A DNA stretch of 64,000 bases from Arthrobacter sp. ERGS1:01 (GCF_001281315.1 NZ_CP012479.1:1302001-1366000), one strand, 5' to 3'; counted from the first letter of the stretch, positions 53,954 to 63,568 are shown. The notes: generated from the sequence alone by a model not told the origin. Program-made: numbers and translations.

Positions 53954-54078
53954 GCGATGCCGAGCCCCGGCCCGGGTTCCGGAATCCGATAAAACCCATG
54001 GCCAGTTCAGCACCGCCCTGCGACGATGTACTGAGGTGGCGTGCACCAGCCATGACCTGACTTCAAGGAGCACTGACA

Positions 54079-56472
54079 ATGACGACAGACATCCTCTGGT
54101 TTTCCGAGCTTGGCCTCAAGGACCTGGACCGGGTTGGCGGCAAGAACGCTTCCCTCGGTGAAATGGTGGGGAACCTGAAAAATGCGGGGGTACGGGTTCC
54201 GGACGGATTCGCCACGACGGCCGACGCCTACCGCCGGTTCCTGCGTGAGACCGGCGTTGAGGCGAAGATCGCCGGAATCCTGGCGGATCTGGACATCGAC
54301 GACGTCCGGGCGCTTGCCGAGGCCGGGTCCGCCATCCGTCACGCCATAGTCCAGACGCCTTTTCCGGCAGATCTGGAAGCCCAGCTGCGCACCGCCTATG
54401 AGGAACTCGTGACAAAACACGGCGGAGCCGGAGACCTTTCCTGGGCGGTGCGCTCCAGCGCAACCGCAGAAGACTTACCGGACGCTTCCTTCGCCGGGCA
54501 ACAGGAAACCTTCCTCAACGTTCGCGGCATCGAAAACATCCTGGCGGCAGTGAAGGACGTCTTTGCCTCTCTCTACAACGACCGGGCCATCGCGTACCGG
54601 GTGCACCACAGGTTCGAACACCTGGATGTGGCCCTGTCCGCGGGAATCCAGCGGATGGTCCGCTCGGACGTGGGCGCATCCGGCGTCATGTTCACGATGG
54701 ACACCGAATCCGGCTTCCAGGGGGCGGTTTTTGTCACCTCCTCCTACGGCCTGGGCGAGGCCGTCGTCCAAGGAGCGGTGAATCCGGACGAGTTCTACGT
54801 CTACAAGGACGGGCTCAAAGCCGGCCGGCCGGCGATCCTCAAACGCGGTTTGGGCGACAAGGCGCTGACCATGGTCTACACAGCCAGTGAGGAAGTCGGC
54901 CACACCATCGAACTGATCCCCACCGTGCCGGAGCTGCGGAGCCGCTTCAGCATCACCGACGACGACGTCGAACAGCTCGCGCGCCATGCCTTGGCAATCG
55001 AGGAACACTATGGCCGGCCCATGGACATCGAATGGGGCAAGGACGGCGTGGACGGTGAGCTCTACATCCTGCAGGCCCGGCCCGAAACGGTGGAGTCCCG
55101 CAAGTCCGCCGGCACGCTCTCGCGTTACCGGCTGGAGGGGAGCGGTCCCGTGCTGGCTGAGGGCCGGGCCATTGGCCAGAGGATCGGTTCCGGGCCCGTC
55201 CGCATCCTGGCCTCGATCGATCAGATGGCCGAATTCACAACGGGCGACGTGCTGGTCGCGGACATGACGGATCCGGACTGGGAACCGATCATGAAGCGCG
55301 CCTCCGCAATCGTCACCAACCGCGGCGGGCGGACGTGCCACGCGGCGATCATTGCCCGGGAACTGGGCATCCCGGCGGTGGTGGGCACCGGAGACGCCAG
55401 CGTGGCCCTGGCCGAGGGTGCCCAGGTGACGGTCTCATGCGCCGAAGGGGAGGCGGGCTTCATCTACGCCGGCCTGCTGGACTTCCGGGTGGAGGAAACC
55501 GAACTGGACAGCCTTCCGGAGGCACCCGTCAAGGTCATGATGAACGTCGGCACCCCGGAACAGGCCTTTACCTTCGCACAATTGCCGAACCACGGCGTCG
55601 GGCTGGCCCGGCTGGAGTTCATCATCAACCGGCAAATCGGAATCCACCCCAAGGCACTTTTGAACCTGGCGGACCAGCCCGACGACGTTGCGGACATCAT
55701 CAACGAGCGGATCGCCGCCTACGACGGCCCCGTGGACTACTACGTCAAACGCCTCGCCGAAGGTGTGGCGACGATCGCGGCAGCCTTCGCCCCGGAAACC
55801 GTGATTGTGCGCATGTCCGACTTCAAGTCCAACGAGTACGCAAACCTCATTGGCGGACCGGCCTACGAACCGCACGAGGAAAACCCCATGATCGGCTTCA
55901 GGGGCGCCTCGCGCTACCTTGAACCATCCTTTCGCGACTGCTTCGACCTGGAGTGCGAGGCCCTGGCCTTTGTGCGCAATGACATGGGCCTGAGCAACGT
56001 CAAACTCATGATTCCCTTTGTCCGGACCCTGGAGGAAGGCCGAGGCGTCATCGAACTGCTGGCCGAGAACGGCCTCTGCCGCGGTGAAAACGGCCTGGAG
56101 GTGGTCATGATGTGCGAGGTGCCGTCCAACGCCCTGCTGGCCGAGGAGTTCCTGGAGATCTTTGACGGCTTCTCCATCGGATCCAACGACCTGACCCAGC
56201 TGACCCTCGGCCTTGACCGGGATTCTGCCATTGTGGCGGCCAGCTTCGATGAACGGAACGCCGCCGTCAAAAAGCTCCTGAGCATGGCGATCCGAGCGTG
56301 CAAGGCCAAGGGCAGGTATGTGGGCATCTGCGGACAGGGGCCCAGCGACCACCTTGACCTGGCCGAGTGGCTGGTGGGCGAGGGCATCGATTCCATCTCG
56401 CTCAATCCTGACACCGTGGTGGATACCTGGCTGCGGCTGGCCACCATGGAACCCGGGCACGCCAACCCCTGA
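54079..56472 (+). CDS. ppsA: phosphoenolpyruvate synthase (pyruvate, water dikinase)
   Basis: A 797-residue enzyme making PEP, AMP and phosphate from pyruvate and ATP, the entry into gluconeogenesis. Domains in order: N-terminal ATP-grasp part ([35 protein letters not shown]), the phosphohistidine swivel domain with [20 protein letters not shown] near residue 415, and the C-terminal PEP/pyruvate barrel with [16 protein letters not shown] and [27 protein letters not shown] precedes the ATG. Pairing with PpsR indicates post-translational control. Confidence 0.95.
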   Translation: MTTDILWFSELGLKDLDRVGGKNASLGEMVGNLKNAGVRVPDGFATTADAYRRFLRETGVEAKIAGILADLDIDDVRALAEAGSAIRHAIVQTPFPADLEAQLRTAYEELVTKHGGAGDLSWAVRSSATAEDLPDASFAGQQETFLNVRGIENILAAVKDVFASLYNDRAIAYRVHHRFEHLDVALSAGIQRMVRSDVGASGVMFTMDTESGFQGAVFVTSSYGLGEAVVQGAVNPDEFYVYKDGLKAGRPAILKRGLGDKALTMVYTASEEVGHTIELIPTVPELRSRFSITDDDVEQLARHALAIEEHYGRPMDIEWGKDGVDGELYILQARPETVESRKSAGTLSRYRLEGSGPVLAEGRAIGQRIGSGPVRILASIDQMAEFTTGDVLVADMTDPDWEPIMKRASAIVTNRGGRTCHAAIIARELGIPAVVGTGDASVALAEGAQVTVSCAEGEAGFIYAGLLDFRVEETELDSLPEAPVKVMMNVGTPEQAFTFAQLPNHGVGLARLEFIINRQIGIHPKALLNLADQPDDVADIINERIAAYDGPVDYYVKRLAEGVATIAAAFAPETVIVRMSDFKSNEYANLIGGPAYEPHEENPMIGFRGASRYLEPSFRDCFDLECEALAFVRNDMGLSNVKLMIPFVRTLEEGRGVIELLAENGLCRGENGLEVVMMCEVPSNALLAEEFLEIFDGFSIGSNDLTQLTLGLDRDSAIVAASFDERNAAVKKLLSMAIRACKAKGRYVGICGQGPSDHLDLAEWLVGEGIDSISLNPDTVVDTWLRLATMEPGHANP

Positions 56473-56489
56473 CCCCAGGGGTTGGCGTG
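56458..56489 (+). terminator. terminator overlapping the ppsA stop codon
   Basis: CACGCCAACCCCTG and CAGGGGTTGGCGTG, 14 perfect pairs with a four-base loop. The left arm contains the last codons of ppsA. Confidence 0.75.
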
Positions 56490-56651
56490 CCGGTAGCCAT
56501 TCGTGGAACGGTCCTTGACCGTCACATATAGGTGAAGGATTAGGCTGAAGCCCTGACGGACAATCGGGCCGGCGACGGCGCCTTCACCGCCGTGGATTTC
56601 CGACCGTCATGAAGTGTGCGAACGCCCGCTGAGCAACAGGAAAGTGACACC

Positions 56652-57134
56652 ATGGAACCCGTCGAAAAACTGCTGGCCATTGAAGAAATCAGAAACCTCC
56701 GCATCAAGTACGCCCATCTCCTCGACACCAACGACGCCGACGAACTTGGTCAACTATTCACCTCCGACGCAATTTGCGACGCCGGCCGGGGACAGTGGGA
56801 AGGGCGCCAATCCATCGTCGACGGGCTGGGCGCCGCCTTTGCCGAATACGACAAAGCGGGCACGGGACAGTACCCGTTCCACCACGTCATCACCAACCAT
56901 TGGGTGGAGTTCATTGACCGCGACCTGGCCGAGGGAAGGGCCTACCTGGTCGACCTGCAGACCGGCCGGGAGCAGGAGCGATGGATCTTGCTGGGCACCT
57001 ACGCCGATGAGTATCGCTGTGACGGCGGCATCTGGCGCATCAGCCGCACGCGACTGGACATCACCTGGCCCCAACCGTCCATTGGAGGCGGCCTGCCGGG
57101 GCGGGACCTGGTACTCCCCACCCGCTCGGCTTAG
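56652..57134 (+). CDS. SnoaL-like domain protein
   Basis: A 160-residue protein with the NTF2/SnoaL-like alpha+beta cone pattern: EKLLAIEEIRNLRIKYAHLL, DADELGQLFTSDAICD, HHVITNHWVEF and a WRISRTRLDITW end. Proteins like this include ring-hydroxylation dehydratase-like or isomerase enzymes and many of unknown role. ATG 56652 with ACAGGAAAG upstream is preferred to an upstream open frame. It has its own strong terminator. Confidence 0.8.
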   Translation: MEPVEKLLAIEEIRNLRIKYAHLLDTNDADELGQLFTSDAICDAGRGQWEGRQSIVDGLGAAFAEYDKAGTGQYPFHHVITNHWVEFIDRDLAEGRAYLVDLQTGREQERWILLGTYADEYRCDGGIWRISRTRLDITWPQPSIGGGLPGRDLVLPTRSA

Positions 57135-57144
57135 GGCGCGGGCC

Positions 57145-57200
57145 CATATCTTAACCACGCCAAAACCCTGAGCACAGGGGTTTGGCGTGGTTAAGATATG
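57145..57200. terminator. 26-bp bidirectional terminator
   Basis: CATATCTTAACCACGCCAAA continues into ACCCTG and pairs with CAGGG.TTTGGCGTGG and TTAAGATATG around a four-base loop. It separates two convergent genes. Confidence 0.85.
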
Positions 57201-57206
57201 ACCGTT

Positions 57207-60200
57207 CTACAGGTGGCTGCCGACCTTTCCCGTCTTCGAGTTCCAAATAAGGCGGCCGCCACGGAAGTCCGATTCCCGCCCCCCGGAAATGCCATATTCG
57301 TCGGTTGTCGGATAACCCAGGGCACCCTTTTCCCAGCCCAAGGCGGCCCATCGTGCCCTGATGGCTCCCTGGACGGCGTGGGCCCCGGTCTTCGGTGACC
57401 AGTAGATCGATGCCCCGCCGGATCCTGCGAAGTGGTTGTACCTTCCCGCCTTGTCGGAGGTGCTCATCTCGTCCGTCAACGGGTATCCCAGGGCGCCTTT
57501 TTCCCATCCCAGGGCGGCCCACTTCGTCCTAATCGCGCCCTGGACTGCGTGCGCCCCGGTCTTCGGTGACCAGTAGATCGATGCCCCGCCGGATCCTGCA
57601 AAGTGGTTGTAGCTGCCCACCTTGTCAGGCGTCTTCAGCTCGTCCGTTGCCGGATAGCCCAGGGGGCCGTTCTCCCAGCCCAGGGCGGACCACTTTGCCC
57701 GGATGGCGCCCTGGACAACGTGGGCCCCGGTTTTCGGCGACCAGTAGATCGACGAACCCCCCGCACCGGCGAAATGGGTATACAGGCCCACTGTGTCGGC
57801 GGTGCTCCGGGTGTCGGTGGTCGGGAAGCCGAGGCTGCCGGCCGGCCCTCCCGCGGCCCGGTAGCGGGTGTAGACGGTTCCGTGGACCTCGTGGGCCCCG
57901 GTCTTTGCCGACCAGCAGACCACCCCGCGGACGTAGTCCTGGCATTTCCCGGCCCCCACCGGATACTCCAGGGACACAGAACGCCCCAGGGTGGCAATCG
58001 GGGTTTGTTGCGCCTTGACGGCAATCGGGTCGTCGGTGCCCTTGCCGGTGAGCATCACCTTGAGCGCGCCCTGGCCGTCGTCGGCGGTGACCAGGTAGAA
58101 GGTGTCCTTGGTGCCGGCCTGCCCGACGGCGGTCGGGGTGAAGGTCACGCTCTGGAATGCGGCGTCACCCGGCGGGATGACCAGGCCTTCGGCGACGGGC
58201 GTGGTCGTTGAGAAGGCTCCCTGTGGCGCCTTCGCCTTGGTGATGGTCATCGGGATGTTGCCCGAATTGGTTATCTCGAAGTCCCTCGTGACTGAGGTCC
58301 CCACGGGCACGTCGCCGAAATCGAGCGAGCTTGGAATGTCCAGGTGCGCCGTTCCGGAGACGGCTGTCGCCTGCACGGGCACCGTCACCGAACCGAGGTC
58401 GCTGGCCACGACAAGGCTGTCGTTCACCGGATCATCGGTGGTGGGAGCGAAGGTCAGGGATACCGGGATTGAGGCGAGTGGCTGGATCTGTTGCCCCACG
58501 ACCGGGGCCGTCCCCGCGTCCACGCTGAGGCCCGCGCCGGTTGGCAGGGTCAATCCGGTGATCGTGACGGCGGTCGTGCCGGTGTTGACGATGCTGACGG
58601 TTTGCCGGCTCTGGGTCTGGGTCGGCACGTCGGTGAACTGGAGCGTGGCCGGTGTCGCGTCCAGGCCGTCCTGCGTGCCGATTCCGTGGATGCCGAGGAG
58701 GTCGGTCTCGCCGTCGGCCGTCTTCACGGTCAGGGTGCCGTCGGCCTGCCCGGCGGTGGTTGGCGAGAACGCCACCGGGATGGCGAGGCTGCCGCCCTTG
58801 GCCAGGTTCTTCGGAAGCGTGATGGACGGCCCGATCCCAAAGGGAGCACCCGCGGTCACCGAGTTGATCGTGACGGGCCGGGAGGCGGTGATCGTCACCA
58901 TCCCGGTCTGCGAGCCGCCCACGGCAACCTGGCCCAGGGCCGTGTTGGCCGCCCCAACCGCCGCGGTGGTCGGGGAACCGAATCCGAGCACATGTCCGTC
59001 ACGGGTTCCCACATAGACGCGACCGCCGTCGGTGGCCACCGTGGAGAACTTGGCTCCCGTGCCCAAGGGTGCGCTGAAGACTTGTTGGAGGTGCCCGGTT
59101 TTGTCCGGAAGTGCGCTGTAGGCGCGCAGCTGGGCGTTGGCACCTGTCGGTCCGGAGACGTAGACCACCCAGACGAGGGCGGTTGATCCGTCAGTGCCGG
59201 AGGACGTCACCGCAGGCGATCCGGAGGTGTATCCGAACGTGCCCGTGGACGTGCCAACCGAGGCGAGCGTGACGCCGCCGGCATTGGTGGGGAGGAGTTT
59301 GAAGGCCCGCAGGTAGCCGTTGTTCTCGACGTCGTAGAGGTAGCCCCCGGCAGTGGTTCCCAGGAACGCAGGCCGCCCCCAAACCCCGTTGTAGGGACCT
59401 GCCGCATCCAGGACGGCGTCGGTGCCGCCGGGGCCTTGCGCCATGCCGCCCAGGTTGTCCCGGTCCAGCAGGTAAACGTGGCCGTCCTTTCCGACCTGGA
59501 CCAGCAGGTGCGGGTGCTGTGTGGTGCCGTAGCCGTCCGGAATCGCGACCGGGGCCCCGGCTCCGAGGTCGGAATCGTCCTGGTCAAGCTTGGCGTTGGC
59601 TGCGGGGCTGAAGAAGTCCGTGGGGGTCAGGTTTCCGTCTTTGCCGACTTGCACCCGGACCACGGATTCGGCCAGCGTGGCCGGAGGGTTTTTGCCCGGG
59701 CCCGGCTTGGGGGAAATGCCGTTGCCGGTGGTGAAGATGATCTGGCCCGGGCCGTCCGAGACCAGGCCGCCGCCGGACTGCCAGATCCCGCCCTCCGCGT
59801 TGCTGTTGCCCGACTCGGTGGCCCACATGGTTGTTTGCTTGCCGCTGGTGGAAACGCCGACGACGTAACCGACGAAGGGGACGTAGTCGCAGTGGCTGGC
59901 GAAGCCGGCGTAGACCACGCCGCCCATGAGCAGCAGCCCGGGCCGCTGCATCGCGGTCATGGCGTTGAATGGGTGTGTCGGGTCGTTGCTCGGCGCCCCG
60001 CCGATCATGACGGGAAACCCGGCCCGCTCGGCCCCGGTCACCACATCGAGCGAGTGCATGTACCAGTGCGGGAGTTGGGCGTTGGCGCCGTCGTTCGTCT
60101 TTGCCAGCATGAAGACGGAGTTCGTCGCCGGGTCGAAGACCGGAGTGGAGGTGATTCCGACATTGGGCGTGAGGTCACCGCAGCTCACGGTCGACGCCGG

Positions 60201-60551
60201 CCAGGCCGGCCCCAGATTGCGTGACCACTTCGCCACGCCCGTTTCACCGTTCAAGGCGTAGACGGCGTTGTTTTCGGTCGCGGCGATGACGGTGCCTCCG
60301 ACGACGAGCGGCTGGGCGTACACCTGGCCGTTCACGGTAGCGGAGAACAGTTTGCCGAAGGTCGAGGACGCAACCGACGACGGCGAGAGCGCGGCCTCGT
60401 TGCTGTCCCATCCCGTCCGCAACGTATCGTGGGCAATCGTTCCCTCGTCCGCAACCGCGGTACCGGTGGCCGACAGCCCGGAAAATACGAGCAGTGCGCC
60501 CAGCATTGCCGCCCGGACGCGGCGGAACTGGGGTTGGGGATGACCACGCAT
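57207..60551 (-). CDS. large secreted protein: PQQ-like propeller, ASH/choice-of-anchor repeats, LGFP repeats
   Basis: A 1114-residue secreted protein. ATG 60551 gives a signal peptide (RVRAAMLGALLVFSGLSATG, ending AVADEG). Residues about 40-490 form a PQQ-type beta-propeller without visible cofactor residues (NAVYALNGETGVAKWSRNLG; GKDGHVYLLDRDNLGGMAQG). Then come three Ig-like ASH/choice-of-anchor D modules (LDFGDVPVGTSVTRDFEITN). The C-terminal quarter holds about four LGFP repeats (LGYPATDE, HFAGSGGASIYWSPKTGAHA) that in other actinobacteria bind or stabilise the cell envelope. No sortase signal or membrane helix at the end. It likely attaches to the wall through the LGFP part. The frame is open to 60797 but that region holds the promoter. 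Confidence 0.83.
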   Translation of the reverse strand: MRGHPQPQFRRVRAAMLGALLVFSGLSATGTAVADEGTIAHDTLRTGWDSNEAALSPSSVASSTFGKLFSATVNGQVYAQPLVVGGTVIAATENNAVYALNGETGVAKWSRNLGPAWPASTVSCGDLTPNVGITSTPVFDPATNSVFMLAKTNDGANAQLPHWYMHSLDVVTGAERAGFPVMIGGAPSNDPTHPFNAMTAMQRPGLLLMGGVVYAGFASHCDYVPFVGYVVGVSTSGKQTTMWATESGNSNAEGGIWQSGGGLVSDGPGQIIFTTGNGISPKPGPGKNPPATLAESVVRVQVGKDGNLTPTDFFSPAANAKLDQDDSDLGAGAPVAIPDGYGTTQHPHLLVQVGKDGHVYLLDRDNLGGMAQGPGGTDAVLDAAGPYNGVWGRPAFLGTTAGGYLYDVENNGYLRAFKLLPTNAGGVTLASVGTSTGTFGYTSGSPAVTSSGTDGSTALVWVVYVSGPTGANAQLRAYSALPDKTGHLQQVFSAPLGTGAKFSTVATDGGRVYVGTRDGHVLGFGSPTTAAVGAANTALGQVAVGGSQTGMVTITASRPVTINSVTAGAPFGIGPSITLPKNLAKGGSLAIPVAFSPTTAGQADGTLTVKTADGETDLLGIHGIGTQDGLDATPATLQFTDVPTQTQSRQTVSIVNTGTTAVTITGLTLPTGAGLSVDAGTAPVVGQQIQPLASIPVSLTFAPTTDDPVNDSLVVASDLGSVTVPVQATAVSGTAHLDIPSSLDFGDVPVGTSVTRDFEITNSGNIPMTITKAKAPQGAFSTTTPVAEGLVIPPGDAAFQSVTFTPTAVGQAGTKDTFYLVTADDGQGALKVMLTGKGTDDPIAVKAQQTPIATLGRSVSLEYPVGAGKCQDYVRGVVCWSAKTGAHEVHGTVYTRYRAAGGPAGSLGFPTTDTRSTADTVGLYTHFAGAGGSSIYWSPKTGAHVVQGAIRAKWSALGWENGPLGYPATDELKTPDKVGSYNHFAGSGGASIYWSPKTGAHAVQGAIRTKWAALGWEKGALGYPLTDEMSTSDKAGRYNHFAGSGGASIYWSPKTGAHAVQGAIRARWAALGWEKGALGYPTTDEYGISGGRESDFRGGRLIWNSKTGKVGSHL
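57240..57860 (-). repeat. 171-bp tandem repeats encoding LGFP units
   Basis: The phrase AGTAGATCGATGCCCCGCC recurs at 57401 and 57572 with a diverged copy at 57743, giving a 171-base (57-codon) period. The two central copies are nearly identical in DNA, indicating recent duplication or gene conversion inside the gene. Confidence 0.75.
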
Positions 60552-60596
60552 AGTTGAGACCCGTTCCTGACCCTTGTTGAACAATACAATGCGTGG

Positions 60597-60626
60597 ATAG
60601 TAGCTCTGGCGAACCGACTGTAGCAA
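60597..60626 (-). promoter_or_regulatory. possible promoter of the secreted propeller gene
   Basis: On the minus strand TTGCTA and TACTAT are separated by 18 bases, about 45 bases before the start codon, in the only AT-rich patch of the 262-bp divergent gap. Confidence 0.35.
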
Positions 60627-60751
60627 CACATAACAAAGTAAGACGTGGACCCGACTTCCCATCAGGTCAGCGTCAGCGCTACTTGCCAGCGTGGCTTGGG
60701 CTGCAGGCATACTTGCACGAAGAAGAAGCGTGGAAACTTTTTCTTCGGGGC

Positions 60752-60778
60752 TGTCCTCCGGAAGCCGCCCCTCCCGTC
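60752..60778 (+). promoter_or_regulatory. possible ECF42-type promoter
   Basis: TGTCCT at 60752-60757 and CGTC at 60775-60778, 17 bases apart and 36 bases before the DGPF gene. Published ECF42 promoters have TGTCGA at -35 and CGA/TC at -10, so this is an imperfect match suggesting autoregulation of the sigma-factor operon. Confidence 0.3.
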
Positions 60779-60813
60779 GTATGTATGTAAGCACCAATCA
60801 AAGGAGTTTCGTC

Positions 60814-61149
60814 ATGAATTACATGCTGTTCATCTGTGCCGACCCGGAAGCGCCGGAATATGTGGCCGCCGAGGACAATATCGAGGAGTGGGTGGCCGAG
60901 ATGGCTGCCCGGGGCGTCAGGGTGGGTGGTGATCGCCTTCGACCCGTCGAGGATGCCACCACGGTCAAGGTCCGAAAAGGAGAGGTGATTGTCTCGGACG
61001 GGCCCTTTGCCGAGACCAAGGAGTGGATTGCCGGATTCGACCTGATCGTCTGTGACGACCTTGACGAGGCCATCGAGGTGGCGTCAAAACACCCTATGGC
61101 GCGGTTTGGGAAGGTCGAGATCCGTCCCTTTTGGCCGATCGAGCCGTAG
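60814..61149 (+). CDS. DGPF (YCII) domain protein
   Basis: A 111-residue cytoplasmic protein of the YCII-related superfamily: MLFICADPEAPEYVA start, the diagnostic VIVSDGPFAETKEWIAGFDL and an ending EIRPFWP. AAGGAG lies seven bases before the ATG. DGPF proteins are the regular genomic partners of ECF42 sigma factors; their biochemical role is not settled. The sigma gene follows after 12 bases. Confidence 0.88.
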   Translation: MNYMLFICADPEAPEYVAAEDNIEEWVAEMAARGVRVGGDRLRPVEDATTVKVRKGEVIVSDGPFAETKEWIAGFDLIVCDDLDEAIEVASKHPMARFGKVEIRPFWPIEP

Positions 61150-61161
61150 GAAGCGGACACT

Positions 61162-62493
61162 ATGGACGGGATGCCGGTGGAGCGGTCGATGGCGGCAGTG
61201 CGCACTGCCGTCGCGACGGCCTCCAGCGAGGAATCGGCGCGGATACGTGCCACCCTGATCAAGATGACGGGAGATTGGGAGGTCGCGGAGGACTGCCTGC
61301 AGGACGCGTTTGCGAAAGCCGTCACCGTGTGGCCCGGCAAGGGCATCCCCAAGAACCCCGGCGCCTGGTTGACCACGGTTGCCAAGAATCGCGCCATCGA
61401 CCACCTGCGCCGGGCGAAGACCGAAGCCGCAACATTGCGGCATGTGGCGCTCGAGGTAGACCGTCAACAAGCAACCGAACCGGGCGACGCCGGCGCAAGC
61501 TGGTTTCCCGATGACCGGCTGCGGCTGATTTTCACCTGCTGCCACCCGGCACTTGCCCTGGAGGCCCGGGTTGCCCTCACCCTGCACACTGTCGCGGGAA
61601 TGACGACGGCGGAAATCGCCCGAGCGTACCTGGTGACGGAAACGACCATGGCCAAACGCCTGGTGCGGGCGCGGGCGAAGATTCGCAATGCGGGAATTCC
61701 ATATCGCGTTCCGCCGCCGGAATTGCTGGCCGAGCGCACCGGGGGAGTGCTGGCAGTGTTGTACCTGCTCTTCAACGAGGGGTATTTGGCCAGCGCCGGC
61801 GATCAACTGCTGCGCCTGCCCCTGGCCTTGGAGGCAATTCGGCTGGCCCGGCTTGTGGCAGCCCTGATGGAGGCAACCCCACTGGCACCTGAGGCGCACA
61901 GCCTGCTGGCGCTCATGGAGTTCCAACATGCCAGGAGCATGGCAAGGACGGATGCCGCGGGCGACCTTGTGACGCTTGAGGAACAGGACCGCAGCCTGTG
62001 GGACCGGACGACGATCGCCGAAGGCGTCACCATCCTTGGTCATGCCGAACAACGGCGGGCCGCCCTGGGTGCGCACGCCGGAAGCTATCAGTTACAGGCC
62101 TCAATTGCCGCCTGCCATGCGGTGGCGAGCAACGTGGGCGACACCGATTTCGCCCGGATCGCGGCGTTGTACGGTGAGCTGGCCGCCGTGGCGCCGTCAC
62201 CAGTGGTGGACCTCAACCGAGCCATTGCCGTGGCAATGTCGCAAGGGCCCGGCGCCGGACTCAAGCTCGTCGACGTGCTGGACCGTTCCGGCGCTTTGGA
62301 CGGGTATTACTTGCTGCCGGCCGCCCGGGCGGACTTGCTGCGCCGCCTGGGCAGGCGCACGGAAGCGGCGCATGACTACCGCCGTGCCCTTGAACTTGCC
62401 CCGTCCGACGTCGAACGGCGGTACCTTGCCCGCAGGTTGGCCGAAACGGCCAACCCGCCAACCGCGGAACCGGCCGGTCCCGCACCCGAATAA
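61162..62493 (+). CDS. ECF42-type RNA polymerase sigma factor with long C-terminal extension
   Basis: A 443-residue sigma factor. Sigma-2 is around residues 20-90 (MTGDWEVAEDCLQDAFAKAV; NPGAWLTTVAKNRAIDHLRR) and sigma-4 around 120-175 (LTLHTVAGMTTAEIARAYLV; TETTMAKRLVRARAKIR). The remaining 260 residues (LLFNEGYLAS, LLALMEFQHARSMA, PSPVVDLNRAIAVAM, then TPR-like helices) are the extension typical of ECF42, which is required for activity in place of an anti-sigma factor. The flanking DGPF genes on both sides fit this group exactly. Confidence 0.9.
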   Translation: MDGMPVERSMAAVRTAVATASSEESARIRATLIKMTGDWEVAEDCLQDAFAKAVTVWPGKGIPKNPGAWLTTVAKNRAIDHLRRAKTEAATLRHVALEVDRQQATEPGDAGASWFPDDRLRLIFTCCHPALALEARVALTLHTVAGMTTAEIARAYLVTETTMAKRLVRARAKIRNAGIPYRVPPPELLAERTGGVLAVLYLLFNEGYLASAGDQLLRLPLALEAIRLARLVAALMEATPLAPEAHSLLALMEFQHARSMARTDAAGDLVTLEEQDRSLWDRTTIAEGVTILGHAEQRRAALGAHAGSYQLQASIAACHAVASNVGDTDFARIAALYGELAAVAPSPVVDLNRAIAVAMSQGPGAGLKLVDVLDRSGALDGYYLLPAARADLLRRLGRRTEAAHDYRRALELAPSDVERRYLARRLAETANPPTAEPAGPAPE

Positions 62494-62522
62494 TGCAGAC
62501 ACATCGATACGAGGGAACAACC

Positions 62523-62888
62523 ATGAAATACATGCTGCTGATCCACGTCAACCAGCCGTCCTGGGACGCACTGACGCAGGAGGACATGACCAGGCTCCAA
62601 CAGGCGCACCACGATGCCATCACCGAACTCACGGCGTCAGGGGAATTGATCGAGACCAATGTGTTGGGTGTGGACGGCTCAAAGGTTGTCCGCACACGGG
62701 GCGGCGCCCCCCTGGTCACCGACGGTCCGTTCACCGAGGGCAAGGAGATCGCGGGCGGCTACTACATGCTCGACTGCGAGGGCATGACCCGGGCAACTGC
62801 CATCGCCGCACGGTTTGTCGAGGCGGAGTTCTCTCCCATCGACGTCCGCAGGGTGGGCCCCGAGGATTCCCATGAGCATCACGAATGA
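62523..62888 (+). CDS. second DGPF (YCII) domain protein
   Basis: A 121-residue paralogue of the protein before the sigma gene: MKYMLLIHVNQPSWDAL, PLVTDGPFTEGKEIAGGYYM and an SPIDVRRVG end. ATG 62523 with GAGGGAACAACC upstream is chosen over an open frame from 62493. It belongs to the same operon (29 bases behind the sigma gene) and its 3' end overlaps the next small gene. Confidence 0.88.
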   Translation: MKYMLLIHVNQPSWDALTQEDMTRLQQAHHDAITELTASGELIETNVLGVDGSKVVRTRGGAPLVTDGPFTEGKEIAGGYYMLDCEGMTRATAIAARFVEAEFSPIDVRRVGPEDSHEHHE

Positions 62889-63147
62889 GTCCGGGAACAA
62901 GGTCCCGGCCCACGCTCTTGCGGCCACGGCGCCGATGCGGGGCGGCGATGCCGGGATTGCCGGCCTCGCAGTGGCCGTTGGCACGTGGCTGGCGGATTGG
63001 GGCAGTGCCGGGGCCGCGCGCCGCCATGTCGCCGTCGAACTGAGGCGGGAGCGAACCGTCGCCGCCATCCTGTGGCGCCGCCAACAGGGCGAGGAGATGA
63101 ATCGGCGGGACCTTGAGGCCTGCCGGATGTACTTTTATGGCCGGTGA
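62872..63147 (+). CDS. small protein of unknown function (91 aa)
   Basis: Begins at ATG 62872 inside the DGPF gene (17-base overlap, other frame) behind CGAGGATTCC. The product is Ala/Arg-rich with one weak hydrophobic stretch (AGIAGLAVAVGTWLADWG) and a basic C-terminal half (RRHVAVELRRERTVAAILWR). I do not recognise it. Overlap with an operon gene and good codon use make it plausible, but it could be a chance frame. Confidence 0.45.
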   Translation: MSITNESGNKVPAHALAATAPMRGGDAGIAGLAVAVGTWLADWGSAGAARRHVAVELRRERTVAAILWRRQQGEEMNRRDLEACRMYFYGR

Positions 63148-63191
63148 ACGCGCAGGAGAGGATGGTCGGTTTTCATCTTATTTTAGTCTTT

Positions 63192-63203
63192 ACTTAATTA
63201 AGT
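63192..63203. promoter_or_regulatory. ArsR-type operator
   Basis: ACTTAATTAAGT, a perfect 12-bp palindrome in an AT-rich patch 21 bases before the ArsR-like start, as expected of an autorepressed ArsR gene. Confidence 0.55.
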
Positions 63204-63223
63204 GGTTGCTGTAGTTTGAAGAA

Positions 63224-63568
63224 GTGACCAAGAGCCAGGCAATCGTCTTTTCCGCACTTGCCGACCCAACCAGGTTGACCATTGTGGACCTGCTCGCCCA
63301 GCGGGGCGAGCTATCCGCCAGCGACATCAGCGGGGTTTTCAGCAGCAGTGCGTCGGCGATCTCGCAGCACCTGAAAGTGCTGCGAGAAGCGGGCCTGGTG
63401 ACGGTCACGAAGCAGGGACAGAAGCGCATCTACCAACTCAACACCCTGGCCATGGATGAAACCGAACGGTGGCTGCACCTGCGGACCCGTCGATGGAATT
63501 CCCGCCTTGACGCGATGGAAGCGCTGATTCAACGACTCGACAAAGGACCGGACGATGACCACCAATGA
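63224..63568 (+). CDS. ArsR-family winged-helix repressor
   Basis: A 114-residue regulator starting at GTG: FSALADPTRLTIVDLLAQRG, the recognition helix SSSASAISQHLKVLREAGLV and the wing KQGQKRIYQLN. No metal-binding cysteines, so it belongs to the metal-free branch that is commonly paired with AHSA1/SRPBCC proteins. The following gene starts inside its 3' end, so the two are one unit. Confidence 0.88.
   Translation: MTKSQAIVFSALADPTRLTIVDLLAQRGELSASDISGVFSSSASAISQHLKVLREAGLVTVTKQGQKRIYQLNTLAMDETERWLHLRTRRWNSRLDAMEALIQRLDKGPDDDHQ

Noticed and set aside
57207..60797. Upstream start of the secreted propeller protein at 60797
   Set aside because: The extra 82 codons precede a good signal peptide and would cover the only AT-rich promoter-like patch.
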